A stretch of DNA of 64,000 nucleotides from CAZYVD01 sp964651045. Its GTDB lineage: Bacteria > Zhuqueibacterota > QNDG01 > DSAB01. Position 1 is the first letter of the stretch. The number at the start of each line of letters is the position of its first letter. The position numbers and the translations under genes were made by a program. The DNA is taken from positions 25,867-89,866 of the forward strand of contig CAZYVD010000003.1 in NCBI GenBank assembly GCA_964651045.1. The letters are read 5' to 3'. The notes under the pieces were generated by a model, which ran no database searches, was not told where the DNA came from, and worked only from the letters and a program-made list of their open reading frames with translations. Of this stretch, positions 1 to 8,046 are shown piece after piece.

Positions 1-435
1 GCAAGGGAACTGGAGTGCAGTGTGCTCGGGAACGATGATCCTCAACCATCGGTTGTTGGTGAAATAATACCTGCAAATGAGTTCTACGATTACGAAGCAA
101 AATATATAAGCGAGCACAGCAGGACAGTGATTCCTGCAGATATTCATGAATCTATCTCGAAAAGGGTGGCAGAGCTTGCGGTTCAGGCTTTCAAGGCCGT
201 GGACTGTGCGGGAATGGGAAGGGTCGATTTTCTTCTCGAAACAGATACAGATAGGATATTTGTAAATGAGATAAATACAATACCGGGCTTTACGCAGATC
301 AGCATGTATCCAAAGCTATGGGAGGCAAGCGGGATCTCCTATTCGCAACTGATAGACAGACTGATAGAACTGGCAGAGGAGAGGCATAGCGATCTCAGAC
401 GTTCAAAGTTTCGGAAAGATTTGCTTGAAAGATAA
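1..435 (+). CDS. ddl: D-alanine--D-alanine ligase, C-terminal part (5' end outside window)
   Basis: Only the last 144 codons are present; the frame is open from the first base, so the gene starts upstream of the window. The enzyme joins two D-alanines with ATP in the cytoplasm to make the dipeptide that ends peptidoglycan stem peptides. The visible part is the end of the ATP-grasp domain. The stretch GRVDFLLE is followed by NEINTIPGFT, the family's metal/phosphate-binding motif (commonly NEVNTMPGFT), and then by the C-terminal helix that closes the fold. Thirteen bases separate it from the Shine-Dalgarno/start region of the following ABC ATPase, so co-transcription is possible. Identification of the family is firm; the N-terminal half cannot be judged. 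Confidence 0.93.
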   Translation, partial: ARELECSVLGNDDPQPSVVGEIIPANEFYDYEAKYISEHSRTVIPADIHESISKRVAELAVQAFKAVDCAGMGRVDFLLETDTDRIFVNEINTIPGFTQISMYPKLWEASGISYSQLIDRLIELAEERHSDLRRSKFRKDLLER

Positions 436-456
436 AATATACAGGGGTTGACAACA

Positions 457-1233
457 ATGATAGAACTGGTAAATTTAACCCGTAATTTTGGGGATCTTGT
501 AGCTGTTGATGGAGTTACATTTGAAGTTCCAAAGGGTCAGATTTGCGGTTACCTTGGACCGAATGGTGCTGGAAAGACAACAACTGTAAAAATGTTAACA
601 TGCATGATTCCTCCCACTTCTGGTACTGCCGTTGTATCGGGGTTCGACATACTCAAAAACAGCCTTGAGGTAAAACGGTTGATAGGATATGTTCCAGAGT
701 CAGGGGCAGTATACCAGAGTCTTACACCACATGAATATTTGAGTTTTGTGGGCAGGATATATGGAATGAATCGCGACCTGATAGAGAGAAGGATAGACGA
801 GTTTTGTGAATTTTTTGGCCTAAAGGATAATCTTCACCAGAGGATGAGTGAATTTTCAAGGGGCATGAAGCAGAAGGTTGTTATAGCCTCTGCAATGATT
901 CACAATCCAGATGTTATTTTCATGGATGAGCCGCTTAGCGGTCTGGATGCCAATACTGCTGTTGTTCTAAAAAAGCTTTTACGAAACCTTGCAGATGCTG
1001 GCAAGACAATATTCTACTGTTCACACATACTCGAGGTTGTTGAAAACATATGCGACAGGGTAATAATCATAAACAAGGGAAAGATTGTTGCAGACGGCTC
1101 TGTTGGAAAACTAAAAGAGATGACGCGCAGATCAACACTCGAGGATGTCTTTAGCGAACTCACAAGCAGTGAGGACCTTGGAGAGGTAGCAAGAGCATTT
1201 TTAAAGAGTATAACACAGGACAGGACCGAATGA
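457..1233 (+). CDS. ABC transporter ATP-binding protein
   Basis: Cytoplasmic ATPase subunit of an ABC exporter, about 258 residues. It has a Walker A motif (GPNGAGKTTT), a signature motif in the variant form FSRGM, a Walker B motif (VIFMDEP) followed by the D-loop SGLD, and a switch histidine in CSHILEVVE. This pattern fits the multidrug/antibiotic-type (CcmA-like) exporter ATPases. I chose the ATG at 457 because AGGGG at 443-447 sits nine bases upstream; an in-frame TTG at 448 directly abuts that site and is less likely. Its stop overlaps the start of the downstream membrane protein, so the two are almost certainly translated together and form one transporter. The substrate is unknown. Confidence 0.92.
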   Translation: MIELVNLTRNFGDLVAVDGVTFEVPKGQICGYLGPNGAGKTTTVKMLTCMIPPTSGTAVVSGFDILKNSLEVKRLIGYVPESGAVYQSLTPHEYLSFVGRIYGMNRDLIERRIDEFCEFFGLKDNLHQRMSEFSRGMKQKVVIASAMIHNPDVIFMDEPLSGLDANTAVVLKKLLRNLADAGKTIFYCSHILEVVENICDRVIIINKGKIVADGSVGKLKEMTRRSTLEDVFSELTSSEDLGEVARAFLKSITQDRTE

Positions 1234-2867
1234 TGGCTAAAGGAATTTTCAGATTTATTGGTATCGACTGGAATCAGTTTAAGTGTTTGATGAGTGTGAG
1301 CATAAAGAATGATTTCAGGCGCCACAGAGGAATGGCCGGTAGAAGTAGCAAAATCTCTCCTATGGTGTGGTCTATGATATTCTATTCAATGATGAGCATA
1401 GCCCTGGCAGCCGGTCTTGCTCCTGTGACCACGACATTTCTTTATTCCCTGCTGATACTCTCATACTCAATGGTCATCATGGTGCTTATTGTTATCCTTG
1501 AGTTCAGTACCACAATAATAAGTTCTGACGATTCTGATATACTCGCATATCGGCCGATCAGCTCGAGGACCTACTTTTTTGCACGGCTGGGAAACCTCCT
1601 CTTTTATGTTTTCTTGATGACTTCTTCAATATGTTTTTTCCCATCGATAATCGGTATTACTATCAAAGGCTCGTCATGGCTTTTCCCATTTCTGTTTTTA
1701 ATAGTGGCAGTAGTTGCAAATGCTGCGGCTGCATCCTTTGTAGTATTGATCTATACAACTCTTATGAAAGTCGTTCGTGGCGAAAAATTCAAGGATATTA
1801 TTGCATATGCTCAGGTATTCTTTACATTTTTTACCATTCTCATCTATCAGCTCGTACCAAGGCTCAGCCAGAAATATTTATCGTCAGATTCGGAGATCTC
1901 TGGCAAATGGCTCTATGCTACTCCTTCTGCATGGTTTGCAGGTCTTATTCAATTTTTACTCGGGAGAGATGAGAGTATCTATATTCTGTTGTCAATAATA
2001 GCAGCAGTTTCTACTTTCCTGCTCTTTTTTATATCATTCAGGCGTATTTCGATGCAGTATGCAGACAGACTATCTGCGCTTCAGGTAAGTTCTGAAAAGA
2101 GGGATAGAACATCTAAAATCTTTAAAAAAAGAAAAAAGAGCATTGCATTCATCTTTTTGAATAGACCAGAGGCAGAGGCGGGATATGAATTATCAATACA
2201 GATGTTTAAAAGAGACAGATTAATCAAGATGGGAGCCTACGCACTCTTCGGTATGCCGCTTGCATTTATTTTAATCACAATGATGGACAGGGGGTTGGAG
2301 GACCCCTTTGCTGGATGGTTCAGTTCTCCCACCTCATATCTGGGAGTGTTTTTTATATTTTTTATGATATACTCTTTTTTAACGCTTATCCGTTATGCTA
2401 CCGACTGGGAGGCATCGTGGATATTTAGAGTAGCACCTATAACAAGTCCGGGATTGATATACAGGGGCATAAAGTTAATGATTTTTTCCAGGTTTGTGAT
2501 TCCATTTTTCGTGGTCTTGGGAGTGATCTATTCTACCCAGATTCCCCTTATGCATGCACTCAGGCATATGTTAACAGTTGCTGTCTTCGGACTGATCTTT
2601 TTATCTTTTACATCCCTCTTTATAAAAGAATATCCATTTTCGAGAAAAAGAGAAAGGGGAGAGAGGTCTCAGAGGCTTGCAGTAATGTTTTTCTCTTTCC
2701 CCTTCTTTATTCTCCTCATTTTTGTACAGCGGTTCATTTATGGTAACTTCCTGGGCTGGCTGATTATGCTAACCGCCATGTTTGTTCTTTTTATAATCTT
2801 GGAGACACTCTCTGTAAAAGTGATAGATAGAAGAATAAAGAGTCATCTCCTTTCCAGATCATTTTGA
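1230..2867 (+). CDS. ABC exporter membrane subunit
   Basis: Integral membrane protein of 545 residues, very probably the permease partner of the preceding ATPase. The ATG at 1230 overlaps the ATPase stop by four bases (a second ATG lies at 1233). Many hydrophobic segments are visible: a first block at residues about 45-190, several between 330 and 460, and a last pair near 480-530. They are separated by a basic cytoplasmic stretch around residues 285-305 rich in Lys and Arg. There is no ATPase or periplasmic domain. The sequence resembles no named permease family that I can assign with confidence. The last 9 bases overlap, tail to tail, the end of the converging gene on the other strand. Confidence 0.75.
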   Translation: MMAKGIFRFIGIDWNQFKCLMSVSIKNDFRRHRGMAGRSSKISPMVWSMIFYSMMSIALAAGLAPVTTTFLYSLLILSYSMVIMVLIVILEFSTTIISSDDSDILAYRPISSRTYFFARLGNLLFYVFLMTSSICFFPSIIGITIKGSSWLFPFLFLIVAVVANAAAASFVVLIYTTLMKVVRGEKFKDIIAYAQVFFTFFTILIYQLVPRLSQKYLSSDSEISGKWLYATPSAWFAGLIQFLLGRDESIYILLSIIAAVSTFLLFFISFRRISMQYADRLSALQVSSEKRDRTSKIFKKRKKSIAFIFLNRPEAEAGYELSIQMFKRDRLIKMGAYALFGMPLAFILITMMDRGLEDPFAGWFSSPTSYLGVFFIFFMIYSFLTLIRYATDWEASWIFRVAPITSPGLIYRGIKLMIFSRFVIPFFVVLGVIYSTQIPLMHALRHMLTVAVFGLIFLSFTSLFIKEYPFSRKRERGERSQRLAVMFFSFPFFILLIFVQRFIYGNFLGWLIMLTAMFVLFIILETLSVKVIDRRIKSHLLSRSF

Positions 2868-3368
2868 CGCTATTGTAACCATTTCGTATTGAAAATATTC
2901 TCTTACAGGATACTCTTCATCTTTAAGACAGAACTGATGTTCTCCCTTGAGGATTGAATAGTGGCCATGCTCAGCATTTGAGAGGTATTGAAAGATATCC
3001 ATGACTGCCCTGTTTTCTATCTCTTCCGAGAAACCATCATAGAACTCCTCATATGTTTTTTCTGCATCGAGTGCTATTTCTAGCAGGTCTGCTGCCGAGC
3101 TTTCTTCTTGTAATGATATTGATATTTTTGGAAACAGGGATTTTTCTGTTTTAGAGACCTTTGTGTCTGGAAACATCTTCTGAATCATTGCCTGTAGTAT
3201 TTGTTGATGTATCTTTTCTTCTTTTATTAAAAACGATAGTTTTTCTTTAAAAATAAAATTGTTAACGATTTCTTTTGCCTTCTTGTACAGCTTCCAAAGT
3301 TCGATTTCAGATTTAAGTGCAATATGAAGTGCTTCTTCCAGTGTTATCGTGCTGATGTCTAAAGCCAT
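2859..3368 (-). CDS. Rubrerythrin-like ferritin-superfamily protein
   Basis: Predicted non-haem diiron four-helix protein of about 169 residues, last gene of the oxidative-stress run. All expected ligand positions are visible: Glu in helix 1 (SEIELWKLY), an ExxH pair in helix 2 (EEKIHQQ), Glu in helix 3 (DAEKTYEEFY) and ExxH in helix 4 (AEHGHY). There is no C-terminal rubredoxin domain, so electrons would need to come from a separate donor such as the rubredoxin encoded upstream. I set the start at 3368 because GGAGG lies just upstream of that ATG. A longer frame starting at 3386 would read through this ribosome site. Its start lies one base after the stop of endonuclease IV, indicating tight coupling. 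The substrate (peroxide or iron) is an inference. Confidence 0.8.
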   Translation of the reverse strand: MALDISTITLEEALHIALKSEIELWKLYKKAKEIVNNFIFKEKLSFLIKEEKIHQQILQAMIQKMFPDTKVSKTEKSLFPKISISLQEESSAADLLEIALDAEKTYEEFYDGFSEEIENRAVMDIFQYLSNAEHGHYSILKGEHQFCLKDEEYPVREYFQYEMVTIASK

Positions 3369-3369
3369 T

Positions 3370-4233
3370 TTATTTTCCTCCAACATTTTTTGGTATTCGA
3401 AACGATTTTAAAAGTGAAAGATTGACTTTATACATTTCATCACCACCAGGAGTTTCGAGAATCATGGCATGGTTTGAAAATCTTTTATCATTGACCAACA
3501 TGCGAAACGGTTCCTCTCCCATCAATCCCTTTCCTATGTTTTCATGTCTGTCCACGTGACTCCCTATTTCGGTCTTGGAGTCATTGAGGTGAAAAACCCT
3601 GAGCCGTTCGAGACCGATAATTCTATCGAACTCTTCAAATGTCTTCTTATATGACTGCTCTGTTCTGATGTCGTAGCCAGCCTCAAAGGCATGGGCAGTA
3701 TCAAAACACACACCCATTCTTTTCTTGTTTTCCACATTTGAAATGATCTCTGCAATCTGTTCGAATCTGTAACCGAGATTGTCTCCCTGTCCTGCAGTTG
3801 TTTCAACAAGAAGCATTACACTGCCATTGTGCTGTTTATCGATGGCCCTGTTCAGGCTATCTGCAATCAGGCCGATGCCGGCCTCTTCTCCGCTTTTCAG
3901 GTGAGAGCCTGGGTGAAAAACAAGATATGGAATATTTAACTGATCTGCCCTTATCATCTCATCAATAAACGAATCGATGGATTTCTGCCTGCTCTCCCGG
4001 TCGGGATGGGCAAGGTTTATCAGGTATGAGTCGTGGATAACGACCTGTTTTAGTGGAGATTTCTCTATATTTTCTCTAAATTCTCTGATTGATTTCTCAG
4101 ACAGTGGTGCAGATTTCCACTGCCTCTGATTCTTGCTGAATATCTGTACTGCCTCGCATCCCAGCTCTACTCCCCTTGAGATCGAGTTTTCGACTCCCCC
4201 ACTTATTGAAACATGTGCGCCAAGGAAAGCCAT
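3370..4233 (-). CDS. nfo: Endonuclease IV (AP endonuclease)
   Basis: Zinc-dependent apurinic/apyrimidinic endonuclease of 287 residues, the usual length. It nicks DNA at abasic and oxidised 3' ends and starts base-excision repair. The TIM-barrel metal-ligand motifs are all seen in order: VIHDSYLINLA, LVFHPGSHL, LLVETTAGQG, GVCFDTAHAFEAGYD, RVFHLNDSK, GSHVDRHENIG and ILETPGGD. The start MAFLGAHVSISGG is the family's normal N-terminus. It sits ten bases after nifU and one base before a ferritin-like gene. A DNA-repair enzyme therefore belongs to the same oxidative-stress transcript, as expected if peroxide damage to DNA is one of the threats being countered. Confidence 0.96.
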   Translation of the reverse strand: MAFLGAHVSISGGVENSISRGVELGCEAVQIFSKNQRQWKSAPLSEKSIREFRENIEKSPLKQVVIHDSYLINLAHPDRESRQKSIDSFIDEMIRADQLNIPYLVFHPGSHLKSGEEAGIGLIADSLNRAIDKQHNGSVMLLVETTAGQGDNLGYRFEQIAEIISNVENKKRMGVCFDTAHAFEAGYDIRTEQSYKKTFEEFDRIIGLERLRVFHLNDSKTEIGSHVDRHENIGKGLMGEEPFRMLVNDKRFSNHAMILETPGGDEMYKVNLSLLKSFRIPKNVGGK

Positions 4234-4243
4234 TTTTAACAGT

Positions 4244-4855
4244 CTAATTTTTTTGATAATATTTATTTATGTATTTGTTCATCAGTGCCTTGACCTCATC
4301 CTTGCATTCACCACACACGGTTGAGACCTTGGTCCTCTCCTGTAGAGTAACAAAATCTCTGACCCCTTCAAGCACTGCTTCCTCAATGTCATGGTCTGTA
4401 ATATTCATACACTTGCATATGACCTTTTCTTCCCTTTTATGAACCTTCTCCTCCATTCCGTTGCGCCTGTAATAGTCATCGATTGCTGCCCTGAGTGCTC
4501 TGTCCCCTAGAACTGAACAGTGTATCTTTCTGTCTGGCAATCCTCCGAGCTCTTTGAGAATATCTTTTGGAGAAATCTTATAGGCATCTTCCAGCTTCAT
4601 GCCCTTTACCATCTCAGAGAGTATGGATGTACTTGCTATTGCACTTGCACAACCGTAAGTCTTCCATTTGCAGTCTGTTATTATGCCCTTCTCTTTATCG
4701 ACCTTTATCACAAAGAGCATCTCGTCACCGCATTTTATATTTCCAGTAAGGCCCCTTCCATCATAGTCATAACTCTCTATGTCATCGAGCACGTTTCTAG
4801 GATTGATGAAATGGTCTTTTACTTTTTCACTGTATACCCAATTTGACTCATCCAT
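4244..4855 (-). CDS. nifU: NifU-like Fe-S scaffold with BFD-type [2Fe-2S] domain
   Basis: Two-domain Fe-S cluster assembly protein of 203 residues. Residues about 8-130 are the IscU/NifU scaffold, with its conserved elements GNIKCGDEM, YGCASAIAS and KIHCSVLGD, which carry the three cluster-building cysteines and the Asp. Residues about 143-200 are a BFD/NifU central [2Fe-2S] domain with CKC and CGEC. The C-terminal Nfu domain of full-length NifU is absent. It lies four bases downstream of nifS, its natural sulfur donor. The pair would rebuild clusters destroyed by oxygen or peroxide, matching the rest of the run. The name follows the domain order; housekeeping rather than nitrogenase use is an inference, since no nif structural gene is in view. 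Confidence 0.92.
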   Translation of the reverse strand: MDESNWVYSEKVKDHFINPRNVLDDIESYDYDGRGLTGNIKCGDEMLFVIKVDKEKGIITDCKWKTYGCASAIASTSILSEMVKGMKLEDAYKISPKDILKELGGLPDRKIHCSVLGDRALRAAIDDYYRRNGMEEKVHKREEKVICKCMNITDHDIEEAVLEGVRDFVTLQERTKVSTVCGECKDEVKALMNKYINKYYQKN

Positions 4856-4859
4856 TTTA

Positions 4860-6047
4860 TTATCTCACTCCCTTGGTAAATGTCGACATTTTTCTGAGTT
4901 TAGTGATTACTCTCTTGAATGCTTCTATAGTGTACTCAATCTGTTCTTTTGTAGTTTCTCTTCCCATGCTGATCCGTATCGAGCCGTGGGCAAATTCTTT
5001 TGGAATTCCTGTTGCCATTATTACATGAGAAGGGTCGAGTGAACCAGAGGAGCATGCAGAGCCAGTGGAAACTGCTATCCCCTCCATGTCTAAATAGAGC
5101 AGTATTGCTTCTCCTTCGACTCCCTCAAAAGAGACATTGAGTGTTCCAGGGATGGAGTTATCGGGATCGCCTATGAATCTGACATCCGATATTGAGTCCT
5201 TTATGCCCTGGCGAAGAAGCGATTTTAATTTTAGTAGTCTTTCTGCCTCTTTTTCCATCTCCTTCTCTCTCATCTCCACAGCCTTCCCAAATCCAACTAT
5301 TCCCAGTGTGTTTTCTGTTCCTGCTCTTCTTCCCTTTTCCTGATGTCCGCCGCGTATCATGGGGCAGAATGGTGTGCCCTTTCTGACATAGAGTGCGCCC
5401 ACTCCCTTTGGGCCGTATATCTTATGAGCCGACATTGAGAGAAAATCGACATCCAGATCGACCACATCCACCGGTATTTTGCCCACTGCCTGTACTGCAT
5501 CTGTGTGCATGAGGGCGTTATATTTGTGAACAATCCTTGAGATTTCCTTTATGTTTTGTATGGTTCCGATTTCGTTGTTTGCCATCATTACAGATACGAG
5601 AAGAGTCCTTTCTGACAACAGATCACGAAGCTGATCGATATTTATTCTGCCCTCTCTATCTACATCCAGATAGAATACTTTTGCAGATTTATCTGCAAGA
5701 CATTTTGCAGTCTCGATTATGCATGGATGCTCTATCTTTGTTGTTATGACCTCAGGCTTTCCGAACTCCGGTATGCTGCAGCCTCTCAGGGGGCATGTTG
5801 TTAAAGACAGGACTGTGTTGTTTGCCTCTGACCCACTTCCAACAAACACGATCTCATCTGGTGAGGCACCGATGAATGTAGCTATTTTTCTCCTCGACTG
5901 TTCCACATATTTTCTTGCCCTCCTGCCGAACGAATGCATGCTGGATGGATTGCCGAAAATCTCCATTGCTTCGATCATTGCCTTTTTAACTTCAGGATGA
6001 ATTGGAGTTGTTGCATTGTTATCGAGATAGATCTGTTTTTTAGACAT
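4860..6047 (-). CDS. nifS: Cysteine desulfurase (NifS/IscS type)
   Basis: PLP enzyme that takes sulfur from cysteine and passes it as persulfide to the NifU scaffold encoded four bases downstream. About 395 residues. Recognised features are the N-terminal YLDNNATT, the PLP-binding Lys in SAHKIYGPKG, the RAGTEN segment, and the mobile-loop active-site Cys in STGSACSSG. I prefer the ATG at 6047, which has AGAGGA about seven bases upstream and gives the usual N-terminus MSKKQIYLDNN. An in-frame ATG at 6086 would overlap the upstream ferritin-like gene by four bases (ATGA) but would add 13 atypical residues. Class I (NifS/IscS) rather than SufS is judged from the SSGS loop. Confidence 0.94.
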   Translation of the reverse strand: MSKKQIYLDNNATTPIHPEVKKAMIEAMEIFGNPSSMHSFGRRARKYVEQSRRKIATFIGASPDEIVFVGSGSEANNTVLSLTTCPLRGCSIPEFGKPEVITTKIEHPCIIETAKCLADKSAKVFYLDVDREGRINIDQLRDLLSERTLLVSVMMANNEIGTIQNIKEISRIVHKYNALMHTDAVQAVGKIPVDVVDLDVDFLSMSAHKIYGPKGVGALYVRKGTPFCPMIRGGHQEKGRRAGTENTLGIVGFGKAVEMREKEMEKEAERLLKLKSLLRQGIKDSISDVRFIGDPDNSIPGTLNVSFEGVEGEAILLYLDMEGIAVSTGSACSSGSLDPSHVIMATGIPKEFAHGSIRISMGRETTKEQIEYTIEAFKRVITKLRKMSTFTKGVR

Positions 6048-6082
6048 GGCTTTTCCTCTGCTGTTCAACTGTTTTCTTTTTG

Positions 6083-6553
6083 TCATAGGAGTTTTAAAAG
6101 ACGATGTATGTGACTTCTTTCTTCTTCAATAATCTTTTGTATTACTTCATGATCCTCTGGCCTTGTTGAATTTAACATCTCGCTAAAAAAGAGAATTGTA
6201 TTTTTTTCAAATGTGATTGCCCTCTCAACAATATCCCTAATGCTACCCGTATCTATCAATTCTGACATGTTCTCTTTATCTGATGGAAAAACGCTCCTGT
6301 CTACCAGCGAGTTGAAATACAATATCATCTCTCGGTCGTCATATATTCCAGTGTCGGGTTCTTTATCGAGTGTTTTCATCATCGACCTGAAAGTCTTTTC
6401 ATGCTTCAGTTCTTCATCGGCCAGAAATTTAAATGTTTCCTGGAGCTGCTCATCCTTTACATCGCTGTGGAGTTCTTCATAAAACTTCCTGCCATTTATT
6501 TCAAGCTCTACAGCGATCTGAAGAATCTCGCTTCCTGCATATTTGGTGGTCAT
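6083..6553 (-). CDS. Rubrerythrin-like ferritin-superfamily protein
   Basis: Predicted diiron four-helix protein of 156 residues. Ligand pattern: Glu in helix 1 (ELEINGRKFYEEL), ExxH in helix 2 (EELKHEK), Glu in helix 3 (TFEKNTILFF), ExxH in helix 4 (EERSHIH). This is the rubrerythrin set without a rubredoxin tail. It is a close relative in length and layout of the genes at 6595-7062 and 9468-9947, suggesting duplication inside the run. It is followed at once by nifS. Peroxide reduction or iron handling is the likely job, but neither is proven by the sequence. The start has no strong Shine-Dalgarno, but the frame begins at the normal N-terminal helix. Confidence 0.8.
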   Translation of the reverse strand: MTTKYAGSEILQIAVELEINGRKFYEELHSDVKDEQLQETFKFLADEELKHEKTFRSMMKTLDKEPDTGIYDDREMILYFNSLVDRSVFPSDKENMSELIDTGSIRDIVERAITFEKNTILFFSEMLNSTRPEDHEVIQKIIEEERSHIHRLLKLL

Positions 6554-6594
6554 TGGGCATACCTCACAGAGTTGTTATTTGTTTAATTTGACCC

Positions 6595-7062
6595 TTAATT
6601 ATCCTTTAAAACAAAGTCATCATACTCTTTCTCTAATCGATTCTTGTGTTTAAGCTCCTCCTGGACAAGCATCTGGAAGAGTCTTTTTATGTTCTCATCC
6701 TCGGTGCCCTGCAAGAGATTGGTGTAAAGGTTATGCGAGGCCTCTTCTCTTTTCATTGCGAGGATGAGAAGCTCGTTATAACTCATCGATGGATCAAATT
6801 TCATGTCCACAAGATAATCGCCTATTTTAAGGTCTGGTGTGTTTTTGATTTTTACTGAATCTAACTTTTCTTGCTTGAAATTTTCAAGCATTTTTACATG
6901 TCTTTTTTCTTCGTCGGCCATTTCAAGGAAGGCCTTTTTCATGCCAGAACGTGTGGTTAGCTTGCTGCACTGTGTGTAAAAATCCACGGCTTCTCTCTCT
7001 TTCTCAATTGCAAACTCTATACTCTTCTTTAGGCTGTCGATGTCCACTGTCTCTTTTTTCAA
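6595..7062 (-). CDS. Rubrerythrin-like ferritin-superfamily protein
   Basis: Predicted diiron four-helix protein of 155 residues. Ligands visible: Glu in KEREAVDFY, ExxH in DEEKRHVKML, Glu in KREEASHNLY, ExxH in QEELKHKNRL. No rubredoxin domain. It lies between ferritin and the next rubrerythrin-like gene, with gaps of about 40 bases on both sides, on the same strand as the whole run. Homologues with this layout are usually named ferritin family protein or rubrerythrin. It could reduce peroxide, bind iron or act as a sensor; the sequence cannot decide. Confidence 0.8.
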   Translation of the reverse strand: MKKETVDIDSLKKSIEFAIEKEREAVDFYTQCSKLTTRSGMKKAFLEMADEEKRHVKMLENFKQEKLDSVKIKNTPDLKIGDYLVDMKFDPSMSYNELLILAMKREEASHNLYTNLLQGTEDENIKRLFQMLVQEELKHKNRLEKEYDDFVLKDN

Positions 7063-7101
7063 TATTTGTAAATCAGGTTCATCGATTTGTTTAGTAATAA
7101 A

Positions 7102-7620
7102 TCACTGCTCCTCACTCTGTGCTGGCGGAGTATAGACTCGCGATGCAAGTTCTTTATCTATCATAAACAGACCATTCCCTTGGTTGCCTGCCAGTTTCAA
7201 TTTGTCCAGTATCTCACTTACATTGGATTCCTCTTCTACCTGTTCTGTCACAAACCACTGAAGAAAGGCCTGTGTAGCATAGTCTTTTTCTTCTACTGCC
7301 GTTTCGATTAGTTTATTAATCAATCCGGTTACCATCTTTTCGTGAGAGAGGGTTTTTTCAACAATCTCTAAAACATCTCCAAACTCTGTCGGCGGCTGAT
7401 CGATTGCCTTTAGTTTTATCACTGCTCCCTGGTCCTGAAGGTATCGGTATATTTTCATTGCATGGTCCATCTCTTCCTGAAACTGCACAAAATACCAGTT
7501 AGCAAATCCCTTTAATCCTTTGTGATCTGTATATGCAGACATCGATAGATAGAGGTATGCAGAATAGATCTCTTTGTTTATCTGTTCATTCAGGCTGTCT
7601 GCCATTTTTTTTGTAATCAT
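7102..7620 (-). CDS. ftnA: Ferritin (non-haem, FtnA type)
   Basis: Iron-storage ferritin of 172 residues that would assemble as a 24-subunit cage, oxidise Fe(II) at its ferroxidase centre and store the mineral in the cytoplasm. Ferroxidase ligands stand at the classical FtnA numbers: Glu17, Glu50 and His53 (FQEEMDH). The later helices (TQAFLQWFVTEQVEEE) carry the Gln/Glu positions. I placed the start at 7620 because GAGGAG lies eight bases upstream of that ATG; a GTG at 7635 would overlap this site. It lies between the PAS-domain gene and the rubrerythrin-like pair, and is the only true ferritin in the run. By sequestering iron it would limit Fenton chemistry. Confidence 0.93.
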   Translation of the reverse strand: MITKKMADSLNEQINKEIYSAYLYLSMSAYTDHKGLKGFANWYFVQFQEEMDHAMKIYRYLQDQGAVIKLKAIDQPPTEFGDVLEIVEKTLSHEKMVTGLINKLIETAVEEKDYATQAFLQWFVTEQVEEESNVSEILDKLKLAGNQGNGLFMIDKELASRVYTPPAQSEEQ

Positions 7621-7641
7621 TTCTGCACTCCTCACTTTTTG

Positions 7642-8046
7642 TTAATCAAGCAGTCTCTTCTCTCCTTTTAGTGACTGGATTTCGGTTATGTTCTGTGAAG
7701 CCTCGAGACATCCAAGGTAGTTGCCATCCTGGTCTCTGAGGGCGTAGTATTCAATCAATATCTTTTGAGGTCTTTCTGATGATTCGATCCTTTTATCGAT
7801 CCAGAATCTTGCCCTGTCCCGTTTGCCTGCCTTCATCTCACTTAGGATTTTTTCTACCTTCTCGATGCTTCTCTGAGGATGACATTTTCGAACATTCTTC
7901 CCAACCACGCCTTTAGGACGCTTGAATATTCTTGTTTCGTGTTTGTTCCATCCGATCACATTATCATCTCTATCCACAACAGAAAAGTCTATTGGTATTG
8001 TCTCCAGTATTGCCTCTATCATTTTGTTGTCAAAATTTCCAATCAT
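7642..8046 (-). CDS. Single PAS-domain protein
   Basis: Stand-alone PAS domain, 134 residues, with no output domain. The fold is recognised from the segments IDFSVVDRDDNVIGWN, GKNVRKCHPQRSIEKV and YYALRDQDGNYLGCLEASQNIT, the last being a typical PAC end. Similar domains occur at the C-terminus of DUF438/hemerythrin-type proteins and in anaerobic redox sensors. The start overlaps the flavodiiron gene by four bases (ATGA), so it is translationally coupled to an O2 reductase. It may bind haem, flavin or another ligand and report redox state to a partner, possibly the phosphatase fusion encoded upstream in the same run; that partner is a guess. Confidence 0.8.
   Translation of the reverse strand: MIGNFDNKMIEAILETIPIDFSVVDRDDNVIGWNKHETRIFKRPKGVVGKNVRKCHPQRSIEKVEKILSEMKAGKRDRARFWIDKRIESSERPQKILIEYYALRDQDGNYLGCLEASQNITEIQSLKGEKRLLD

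Noticed and set aside
3369..3386. Longer N-terminus (MLEENK) for the ferritin-like gene at 2859
   Set aside because: Its first codons are the GGAGG ribosome site for the ATG at 3368.
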